A stretch of DNA of 23,346 nt, taken from positions 1-23,346 of the forward strand of contig JBCCAA010000045.1 of assembly GCA_039815055.1 (NCBI GenBank), given 5' to 3'. Below the pieces are notes generated by a model, which was not told where the DNA came from, searched no databases, and was given only the letters and a program-made list of their open reading frames with translations. Position 1 is the stretch's first letter; each line of letters opens with the position of its first letter. Below are positions 15,194-23,346 of this stretch, piece after piece. Made by a program: the position numbers and the translations under genes. The stretch comes from UBA5336 sp039815055. GTDB lineage: Bacteria > Pseudomonadota > Alphaproteobacteria > Caulobacterales > Hyphomonadaceae.

Positions 15194-16198
15194 ATGGCAA
15201 AAACCGCGACGAAAAAACCGCGCACCCTTTCCGGTGCCAGCAAGTCCCAGGTGCTCGAATACTACCGGATGATGCTACTCATCCGCCGGTTTGAAGAGCG
15301 TGCCGGACAGCTTTACGGCATGGGCCACATCGCTGGCTTCTGTCACCTCTATATCGGACAAGAAGCCGTGGTGACCGGGATGCAATCGGCCATCGGCGAG
15401 GGCGACCAGGTGATCACAGGGTATCGCGACCACGGCCATATGCTGGCCTGCGGCATGGACCCAAAGGGCGTGATGGCAGAGCTGACCGGCCGCGAAGGTG
15501 GCTATTCGCGCGGTAAGGGCGGCTCGATGCACATGTTTTCGCGCGAGAAGAACTTTTATGGCGGCCACGGTATCGTTGGCGCCCAGGTGCCCATCGGCAC
15601 GGGCCTGGCGTTCTCCAACAAGTATAAAGAGACAGACCGCGTTTGCCTGACTTATTTTGGCGACGGCGCCTCCAATCAGGGCCAGGTCTATGAAAGCTTC
15701 AACATGGCTTCGCTATGGAAGCTTCCGGTCATCTATGTGATCGAAAACAACCAGTATGCCATGGGCACATCCGTTGCTCGCCATGCCTCTGAAACCGAAC
15801 TGTTCAAACGCGGTATCAGTTTCGAGATCGAAGGCGAAGCGGTGGACGGCATGGATGTGCTGGCGGTGAAGAAAGCGGGCGAGAAAGCGGTGAAACACGC
15901 TCGCGCCGGCAAGGGGCCGTACATCCTGGAAATGAAGACCTATCGCTATCGCGGCCACTCCATGTCCGACCCGGCGAAATACCGCAAACGGGAGGAAGTC
16001 GATGATATCCGCTCCCACAATGACCCGATTGAAGGTCTGAAAGGCCAGATCCTGGAGGCCAGCTGGGCCAGCGAGGACGACCTGAAAGCCATGGACAAGG
16101 AGATCAAGGCGATCGTGAAAGAGGCTGCTGACTTCTCCCTGGAAAGCCCGGAGCCTGACCCAGCCGAGCTGTGGACAGACGTCCTGGTGGAGGCCTGA
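15194..16198 (+). CDS. pdhA: Pyruvate dehydrogenase E1 component, alpha subunit
   Basis: PdhA forms with PdhB the thiamine-diphosphate-dependent E1 that decarboxylates pyruvate and acetylates the lipoyl arms of the complex. The 334-residue protein shows RRFEERAGQLYGMGHIAGFCHLYIGQEA near the N-terminus. The ThDP motif is GDGASNQGQVYESFNMASLW with the closing ENNQYAMGTS. The loop YRYRGHSMSDPAKYRKREEV corresponds to the mitochondrial phosphorylation loop. The start at 15194 (MAKTATKKP) is chosen because AAGGGTTGG precedes it; ATG 15164 is open but has no ribosome binding site. The Lys-rich first 15 residues are usual for the alphaproteobacterial subunit. First gene of the PDH operon; the MAPEG gene begins three bases after its stop. 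Confidence 0.97.
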   Translation: MAKTATKKPRTLSGASKSQVLEYYRMMLLIRRFEERAGQLYGMGHIAGFCHLYIGQEAVVTGMQSAIGEGDQVITGYRDHGHMLACGMDPKGVMAELTGREGGYSRGKGGSMHMFSREKNFYGGHGIVGAQVPIGTGLAFSNKYKETDRVCLTYFGDGASNQGQVYESFNMASLWKLPVIYVIENNQYAMGTSVARHASETELFKRGISFEIEGEAVDGMDVLAVKKAGEKAVKHARAGKGPYILEMKTYRYRGHSMSDPAKYRKREEVDDIRSHNDPIEGLKGQILEASWASEDDLKAMDKEIKAIVKEAADFSLESPEPDPAELWTDVLVEA

Positions 16199-16201
16199 TC
16201 C

Positions 16202-16603
16202 ATGCCATTGGAATATTCCTATCTCGTTGCATCAGTCCTGTTCTATTTCGTTATGATTTTGGTGCAGGCGACGACGGGCGCCCTGCACCATGGAGCGGTC
16301 CCCTTGCTCGGCGCGCGTGACAGTCTCAACCCCGACAGTCCTTTCCTGGCGCGTACCAAACGTGCCACAGCCAACATGCTGGAGAACCTGGTCCTGTTCG
16401 CCCCGCTGGTGGTCGTGGCCGTGGAAACCGGGAACGCCAATGGCGCGACCCATTTCGGCGCCGGGCTCTTCCTTGGCGCGCGGATCCTCTATGCCCCGTT
16501 CTACTGGTTCGCCGTTCCACTACGACCGCTCGCCTGGTTCGCCGGGATCGTAGGCACGCTGATCGTTGCCTCTCAAATTCTGCCTTTTACCGGAGCTGCC
16601 TGA
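16202..16603 (+). CDS. MAPEG-family membrane protein inserted in the PDH operon
   Basis: The 133-residue product has four hydrophobic segments (about 7-28, 58-76, 83-102, 107-128) and the MAPEG-type core ARTKRATANMLENLVLFAPLVVVAVETG followed by GAGLFLGARILYAPFYWF. MAPEG proteins include glutathione-dependent membrane enzymes and many bacterial homologues of unknown activity. The Asn/Glu pair (NMLEN) and the ARxLY..F motif are conserved family features. The ribosome binding site is good (GGTGGAGG). It starts three bases after pdhA, and its TGA overlaps the pdhB ATG by one base (TGATG). It must be cotranscribed and translationally coupled with the E1 subunits, although it has no known role in pyruvate oxidation. 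Confidence 0.85.
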   Translation: MPLEYSYLVASVLFYFVMILVQATTGALHHGAVPLLGARDSLNPDSPFLARTKRATANMLENLVLFAPLVVVAVETGNANGATHFGAGLFLGARILYAPFYWFAVPLRPLAWFAGIVGTLIVASQILPFTGAA

Positions 16604-17994
16604 TGGCTGTTGATATCCTCATGCCCGCCCTCAGCCCGACCATGGAAGAGGGCACACTCGCCAAATGGCTGAAGGCCGAAGGCGATACGGTGTCTTCCGG
16701 TGACATCATCGCTGAAATCGAAACCGATAAGGCGACCATGGAAGTGGAAGCCATTGATGAAGGCGTCCTGGCCAAGATCCTGATCCCGGAAGGCACGGAA
16801 GGCGTGCTCGTGAATGCTGTCATCGCGGTGCTTGCTGAGGATGGCGAAGATGCCGGCAGCGTCACCGCGTCGACCAATGGCGCCGCGCCTGCCGACGCTG
16901 CTCCGGCACCCGCGCAAGCCGAAACTCCGGCGCCAGCCCCGGTTGCCGCCAGCGCCCCGCCACCGGCCACGATCGCCAATCCTGACCCGGACCTTCCCGA
17001 CGGCACAACCTTCACCGACACTGTCATCCGCGACGCCCTGCGCGATGCCATGGCCGAGGAAATGCGTCGCGATGAGACCGTGTTCGTCATGGGCGAAGAG
17101 GTAGCCGAATACCAAGGCGCCTATAAAGTCACCCGTGAACTGCTGCAGGAATTCGGCGCGCGCCGCGTCGTCGACACCCCGATCACCGAACATGGCTTTG
17201 CCGGCCTGGGCGTTGGCGCGGCCTTTGGCGGCCTGCGCCCTGTGGTCGAGTTCATGACCTGGAACTTCGCCATGCAGGCGATTGACCAGATCATCAATTC
17301 CGCGGCCAAGACGCTGTATATGTCCGGCGGCCAAATGGGCTGTCCCATCGTATTTCGCGGCCCCAATGGCGCGGCCAGCCGCGTTGGCGCCCAGCACAGC
17401 CAGGATTATTCGGCCTGGTATGGCAATGTGCCCGGCCTCAAGGTCATTGCACCGTATGACGCGGCCGATGCCAAGGGCCTGCTCAAAGCCGCCATCCGCG
17501 ATCCGAACCCGGTGGTCTTCCTGGAGCATGAACTGCTCTATGGCGAGAGCCACCCGGTGCCGGATGTTGACGATTACGTCCTGCCCATCGGCAAGGCCAA
17601 GGTGCGCCGGGTCGGCAGCGATGTGACGCTAACGGCCCATTCCCGCATGGTCGGTTTTGCCCTGAAGGCCTCAGAGATCCTGGCTGGCGAAGGCATCAAT
17701 GCCGAGGTCGTTGACCTGCGCACCATTCGCCCGCTGGACACCGATACGGTGGTGGAAAGCGTGAAGAAAACCAACCGGCTGGTCTCCTGCGAAGAAGGCT
17801 GGCGCTTCATGGGCGTTGGCGCGGAAATCTGCGCCACCGTGGTCAATGAAGCGTTCGACTATCTCGACGCGCCGCCCGCCCGCGTGACGCAAAAAGACGT
17901 GCCCCTGCCCTATGCCGGAAACCTGGAAACCCTTGCCCTGGCTGGCACCGACGACATCGTCGAAGCCGCCCGCGCTGTCTGTGAGGGGATGTAG
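16603..17994 (+). CDS. pdhB: Pyruvate dehydrogenase E1 component, beta subunit with N-terminal lipoyl domain
   Basis: The 463-residue product has an N-terminal lipoyl domain (1-80) with the modified lysine Lys43 in ETDKATMEVEA. An Ala/Pro-rich linker (about 88-125) follows, then the E1-beta transketolase-like domain (about 135-463), with AMAEEMRRDETVFVMGEEVAEYQGAYKVT, VDTPITEHGFAGLGVGAAFGGLRPVVEFMTWNFAMQAIDQI and FLEHELLYGESHPVP. A lipoylated E1-beta is a hallmark of many Alphaproteobacteria. The lipoyl domain is almost the same as that of the adjacent pdhC, which points to duplication or gene conversion. The ATG overlaps the upstream TGA; GGAG lies seven bases upstream. Confidence 0.97.
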   Translation: MAVDILMPALSPTMEEGTLAKWLKAEGDTVSSGDIIAEIETDKATMEVEAIDEGVLAKILIPEGTEGVLVNAVIAVLAEDGEDAGSVTASTNGAAPADAAPAPAQAETPAPAPVAASAPPPATIANPDPDLPDGTTFTDTVIRDALRDAMAEEMRRDETVFVMGEEVAEYQGAYKVTRELLQEFGARRVVDTPITEHGFAGLGVGAAFGGLRPVVEFMTWNFAMQAIDQIINSAAKTLYMSGGQMGCPIVFRGPNGAASRVGAQHSQDYSAWYGNVPGLKVIAPYDAADAKGLLKAAIRDPNPVVFLEHELLYGESHPVPDVDDYVLPIGKAKVRRVGSDVTLTAHSRMVGFALKASEILAGEGINAEVVDLRTIRPLDTDTVVESVKKTNRLVSCEEGWRFMGVGAEICATVVNEAFDYLDAPPARVTQKDVPLPYAGNLETLALAGTDDIVEAARAVCEGM

Positions 17995-17996
17995 TC

Positions 17997-19418
17997 ATGC
18001 CCATCAACATCACCATGCCCGCTTTGTCGCCGACCATGGAAGAAGGCACGCTCGCCAAGTGGCTGAAGCAGCCCGGCGATACGATTGAGAGCGGTGACAT
18101 CATCGCCGAGATCGAGACCGACAAGGCGACGATGGAAGTCGAGGCCGTCGATGAGGGCGTGCTGGCGCAGATCCTGGTGCCGGAAGGCAGCGAGGGCGTG
18201 GCGGTGAATGCCGTGATCGCCGTGCTGGCTGAAGATGGCGAAGACCCTGCCACTGTCACCGCCGACGCGGCCCCCTCCGCCCCCGCTGGGGGCACCTCCC
18301 CCGTGAACGGGGCAGGATCGGCGACACCGGCAGCGACACAGCAGAACTCTCCTCCACCGCCTGCGGGGGGTGAGACGGGAACAAGCGGCGGCAGAGCCGA
18401 CGCTCCGGCGAACGGCGCGCAGCAGACGGAGGGGGCACCCCAGATCAAGGCCGACACACCCCTGCCCTCTGCCACCACAGGCGGAGACCGCATCAAGGCC
18501 AGCCCGCTGGCCCGTCGCCTGGCCGCCATGAAAGGCATCGACCTGTCGGCCCTGTCCGGCAAGGGATCCGGCCCCCATGGCCGCATCGTCAAGAAAGACA
18601 TTGAGAGCTTCCAGCCAACCGCAGCTGCCGCTGCGCCCGCCGCCAGCGCATCGCGCGAACTGACGGTCGCCAAACAGCCCGGCAGCCTGATCCTGCCGCA
18701 AGTGCTTGATGACCGGGTCTATGATCCCGGCACATACGACCTCGTCCCGCTGGACGGCATGCGCAAGACGGTGGCCAAGCGCCTGACCGAAAGCTTCATG
18801 CAGATCCCGCATTTCCCGCTGGAAATTGACCTGCAGCTCGACGAGCTTCTCGCCTTCCGCAAGAAGATCAACGACAATGCGCCAGAGGGCGTGAAAGTCT
18901 CGGTCAATGACATGCTGATCAAAGCGTCCGCGCTCGCCCTGATCGACGAGCCGGACTGTAATGCCAGCTTCACCGATGACGGCATTGCCTATCACCACCA
19001 CGCCCACATTTCCGTGGCGGTGGCGATTGAGGGCGGCCTGATCACGCCGGTGATCTTCCATGCCGACGAAAAAGGCTTGAAGACCATCGCCGCAGAGATG
19101 AAAGACCTCGCCGCCCGCGCACGGGAGCGGAAACTCGCGCCTCAGGAATATATGGGCGGCACCTTCTCCATCTCGAACCTCGGCATGTTCGGCATCAAGT
19201 CGTTCGCCTCGATCATTAACCCGCCCGAAGGCATGATCATGTCCGTCGGCACGGGTGAGAAGAAGCCGATTGTGGACGCCAATGGCGAGCTGACCGTGGG
19301 CACCATGATGGGCGTCACCGTCACCTGCGATCACCGCGTCATCGGCGGCGCAGAAGGCGCCCGCTTCCTGGCGGCCTTCAAACGCTATGTGGAAACGCCA
19401 GAGGCGATGTTGCTTTAG
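17997..19418 (+). CDS. pdhC: Pyruvate dehydrogenase E2, dihydrolipoamide acetyltransferase
   Basis: E2 forms the core of the complex and transfers the acetyl group from lipoyl to CoA. The 473-residue product has a lipoyl domain (1-80, Lys43), a long Gly/Pro/Ala linker (about 88-163), a peripheral-subunit-binding domain (166-205, KASPLARRLAAMKGIDLSAL and GRIVKKDIESF), a second linker, and the catalytic domain (about 245-473, including SISNLGMFGIKSFASIINPPEG). The catalytic motif, usually HxxxDG, reads DHRVIGG: His446 is present, but the Asp is replaced by Gly450. The first linker is encoded by a palindrome-rich stretch that looks like an intergenic repeat. AGGGGA lies seven bases before the ATG, which follows the pdhB stop by two bases. 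The cupin gene's GTG overlaps its TAG. Confidence 0.96.
   Translation: MPINITMPALSPTMEEGTLAKWLKQPGDTIESGDIIAEIETDKATMEVEAVDEGVLAQILVPEGSEGVAVNAVIAVLAEDGEDPATVTADAAPSAPAGGTSPVNGAGSATPAATQQNSPPPPAGGETGTSGGRADAPANGAQQTEGAPQIKADTPLPSATTGGDRIKASPLARRLAAMKGIDLSALSGKGSGPHGRIVKKDIESFQPTAAAAAPAASASRELTVAKQPGSLILPQVLDDRVYDPGTYDLVPLDGMRKTVAKRLTESFMQIPHFPLEIDLQLDELLAFRKKINDNAPEGVKVSVNDMLIKASALALIDEPDCNASFTDDGIAYHHHAHISVAVAIEGGLITPVIFHADEKGLKTIAAEMKDLAARARERKLAPQEYMGGTFSISNLGMFGIKSFASIINPPEGMIMSVGTGEKKPIVDANGELTVGTMMGVTVTCDHRVIGGAEGARFLAAFKRYVETPEAMLL
18279..18316. repeat. Palindromic repeat-like segment inside pdhC linker codons
   Basis: Two adjacent hairpins occur within coding sequence. GCCCCC (18279-18284) pairs with GGGGGC (18288-18293). 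CCTcCCCCG (18295-18303) pairs with CGGGGcAGG (18308-18316) around TGAA. The arrangement with CACCTCC between them, and the following CTCCTCCACCGCCTGCGGGG (18349 onward), resembles intergenic palindromic repeats known from alphaproteobacterial genomes. It encodes residues about 95-107 of the E2 linker in frame. Confidence 0.5.
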
Positions 19419-19780
19419 TGACTGACGCCATCTCCTTCGATGCTAAGCAAGCGCTCTTCGAAGACCGTTGGTCGCCGAAGAAGCTTGCCTCGGTGGATGG
19501 CTATGAGATCAAGATCGCCAAGGCCGAGGGCGAGTTTGTCTGGCATGCCCATGAGGGTGCCGATGAATTCTTCATGGTCACCAAGGGCTGCCTCATCATC
19601 GAGCGCGAGGGGATGGAGTCCGTCACCCTAAACGCCGGCGAGATGTATGTGGTGCCCAAGGGCCTGCGCCATAAACCCGTCGCCGCGCCCTATGCCGAAA
19701 TCATGCTGTTTGAGCGCGCCGGGATCGTGAACACAGGCGACGAAACAAGTGAACTGACCGCAATGGTCGAGGAGATTTAA
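19418..19780 (+). CDS. Cupin-domain protein within the PDH operon
   Basis: The 120-residue product is a single-domain cupin. The first motif is WHAHEGADEFFMVTKGCLIIE (residues 42-62), with His43, His45 and Glu49 as likely metal ligands. The second region is LNAGEMYVVPKGLRHKPVA with His88. Such small cupins resemble mannose-6-phosphate-isomerase-like domains; the substrate cannot be told from sequence. It starts with GTG at 19418, sharing its G with the TAG of pdhC, so translation is probably coupled; no later Met would keep the first cupin motif. The lpdA ATG follows two bases after its TAA, with GAGGAG inside the cupin 3' end. Its job in or near pyruvate oxidation is unknown. Confidence 0.85.
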   Translation: MTDAISFDAKQALFEDRWSPKKLASVDGYEIKIAKAEGEFVWHAHEGADEFFMVTKGCLIIEREGMESVTLNAGEMYVVPKGLRHKPVAAPYAEIMLFERAGIVNTGDETSELTAMVEEI

Positions 19781-19782
19781 TC

Positions 19783-21195
<1,413 letters not shown>

Positions 21196-21213
21196 CGTCC
21201 AAGGAGTCTCACC

Positions 21214-21624
21214 ATGCGATTGATATCTCAAATTTTGCTCACCGTGGCAGCGCTCATCTACACGGTGTTGCCGCCCCTGGTAGACTTTAACATGTCTCAC
21301 GCCCTGCATCCGGAGTGGAGCGGCCATGCCCGCTTTCACATGGTCTGGCTGGTGGTGGCCAACAGCTCGCTTGGCGTGCTCGCGCTGTACCTGATCTGGG
21401 GGCGCGCCAACCAGGGCGGACTCGTGCTTGGCGGCATTATCACAGCTCTGATCCTCGGTGCCTTCATGGTCGCTGCCGCCACCATGCCGATGTATGATGG
21501 CGCTTTGGCCGATGTCGGCGGCGTGGAACCCGGCCCCGGCGGCCTTGATGCCAACCTTCTAGGCTTCGGCATGGCGTTTGCGATCAACGCGTTCGGATTG
21601 GTGCTGGCGGTGTTTCGAAGGTAA
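21214..21624 (+). CDS. Small membrane protein with four predicted helices
   Basis: The 136-residue product has four hydrophobic segments at about 5-24, 42-63, 70-92 and 114-134. A conserved-looking loop with SHALHPEWSGHARFHMVW lies between the first two. This H-P-x-W-x-x-HARFH pattern resembles small uncharacterised membrane families such as DUF6640; I am not certain of the exact family. The ribosome binding site AAGGAG is eight bases upstream. It begins 18 bases after the lpdA stop and is probably the last gene of the PDH operon. The Gly/Pro-rich loop VGGVEPGPGGLD before the last helix is likely exposed. Confidence 0.75.
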   Translation: MRLISQILLTVAALIYTVLPPLVDFNMSHALHPEWSGHARFHMVWLVVANSSLGVLALYLIWGRANQGGLVLGGIITALILGAFMVAAATMPMYDGALADVGGVEPGPGGLDANLLGFGMAFAINAFGLVLAVFRR

Positions 21625-21667
21625 GTCTGGAACAGCAGTGAATTTGGACGCGTTTCGCATCCATCCC

Positions 21668-21698
21668 CGTCATCCTGCGATCAGGTCGCTGGATGACG
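21668..21698. repeat. Imperfect palindrome CGTCATCC...GGATGACG
   Basis: CGTCATCC (21668-21675) pairs with GGATGACG (21691-21698). After one T-T mismatch GCGA (21677-21680) pairs with TCGC (21686-21689), leaving the loop TCAGG. This is the form of the dispersed palindromic elements common between genes in alphaproteobacterial chromosomes. Copy number in this genome cannot be judged from one window. Confidence 0.65.
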
Positions 21699-22058
21699 AG
21701 ACATGGGGGGCGTACGGAACGTGCACATATTCAAGTCAATAGCCACATCCGCTGTCTGGACGAAGTTGTTCCACTCTTCACGGCGTTCGGCCTTGGTTCG
21801 ATAGTTGCTGCATTCAAACAGTCTTGGCTCACAAAGTGTTCCATCGTTGAGAAACGAAGATATGAAGAAAAGAAGCAAGCTCACGTTGGACTGCTGACCG
21901 CGTAACATAAGGCTGGGGCCGAACCTCCAGATCAAAACGCTAAAGAGTTCGCCTTCTGGCAGTTGAGGTGTGAGCTGGTCGCGCCCGAGTTCGTTAGGGA
22001 TGCGGTCCAGAAAATTGTAGACACCAACGACAACCCAACGTCTCGGCATGTAGCGCAC
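21681..22058 (-). CDS. Doubtful ORF of up to 125 aa
   Basis: The frame is open from GTG 22058 (or ATG 22049) to TGA at 21681, giving a product beginning MPRRWVVVGVYNFLDRIPNELG. I recognise no family. No ribosome binding site is seen before either start, and the last codons run into the palindromic repeat. The composition differs from genuine neighbours. It may be a decayed foreign gene, a truncated gene or chance; a shorter plus-strand ORF covers the same bases with no better support. Confidence 0.25.
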   Translation of the reverse strand: MRYMPRRWVVVGVYNFLDRIPNELGRDQLTPQLPEGELFSVLIWRFGPSLMLRGQQSNVSLLLFFISSFLNDGTLCEPRLFECSNYRTKAERREEWNNFVQTADVAIDLNMCTFRTPPMSRHPAT

Positions 22059-22178
22059 GAAAACTTGAAATCGGCACTACGTTCTGACTTGGGAATCCAG
22101 AAAAATTGAGTTCGCTGCTGCCGTGACCTTCTCCACCTGAAAACGATCCACCGAATCGATTTCTTGCTTCGCAAACGG

Positions 22179-23346
<1,168 letters not shown>

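Larger units (their letters stand above)
21625..22178. other. AT-richer gap between the PDH operon and ftsY
   Basis: These 554 bases are visibly less GC-rich than the flanking operons. They contain a palindromic repeat at 21668-21698 and one doubtful minus-strand ORF (21681-22058); no T-rich terminator for either flanking gene was found. Immediately after the ftsY stop the same frame stays open for 33 more codons to a TAG at 22077-22079. This could be decayed or foreign DNA. Confidence 0.45.

Noticed and set aside
16573..17553. Minus-strand open frame of 326 codons opposite pdhB
   Set aside because: It is a shadow of pdhB; its composition mirrors the antisense of Ala/Pro-rich codons.
17910..19334. 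Long minus-strand open frame (474 codons) opposite pdhC
   Set aside because: It lies antisense to a fully recognisable E2 gene, has a His/Arg/Gly-rich composition typical of antisense frames in GC-rich DNA, and has no ribosome binding site.
21693..21905. Plus-strand ORF of 70 codons in the AT-richer gap
   Set aside because: No ribosome binding site, it starts within the palindrome, and it has no recognisable motif.

Overview
The window is a gene-dense, GC-rich stretch of an alphaproteobacterial chromosome. The pyruvate dehydrogenase E1-beta subunit carries its own N-terminal lipoyl domain, and the operon encodes split E1-alpha/E1-beta, E2 and E3. A CnoX-type thioredoxin is followed by Lon-N, Trm112-like and DUF971 genes, and one Caulobacter-type -10 element is visible. 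Together these point to the Caulobacterales/Maricaulales/Hyphomonadaceae branch of dimorphic marine bacteria. That placement is inferred from gene content and style, not from any search. No rRNA, tRNA, CRISPR array, transposase or phage gene was found.

Left part (1-8100), mostly minus strand. The window opens in the last codons of a plus-strand PhoH-like gene. The minus-strand genes then follow: an AT-richer orphan gene (192-659), a gamma-glutamyltransferase-family lipoprotein, a small sulfotransferase, an isolated FliM-like SpoA-domain protein, a retropepsin-like aspartyl-protease lipoprotein, and a DUF1905/YdeI-type protein cotranscribed with purB.

Centre (8100-12670). A secreted protein built from eight 23-residue repeats plus a peptidoglycan-binding domain lies on the plus strand and ends in a good terminator. 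Facing it is an MscS channel gene with its own terminator. Next is a tightly packed minus-strand operon cnoX - Lon-N - Trm112-like - DUF971, with 4-bp overlaps between the last three genes.

Right part (12691-21624), plus strand: rlmN, a TIR-domain protein with a probable second degenerate TIR half, ftsB, and the pyruvate dehydrogenase operon. The order is pdhA - MAPEG membrane protein - pdhB - pdhC - cupin - lpdA - small membrane protein. The PDH core converts pyruvate to acetyl-CoA; the MAPEG, cupin and small membrane protein genes are unexpected passengers with translationally tight junctions.

End (21625-23346). An AT-richer gap holds a palindromic repeat and one doubtful ORF. It is followed by minus-strand ftsY, which runs off the window through a (Glu-Pro)16 hexanucleotide microsatellite.

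The most notable observations are the 8 x 23-residue repeat protein, the tandem-TIR protein embedded among housekeeping genes, a palindromic repeat-like segment inside the coding sequence of the E2 linker (with another inside ftsY), the missing Asp of the E2 HxxxDG motif, and an orphan terminator-like hairpin that could mark a small RNA.
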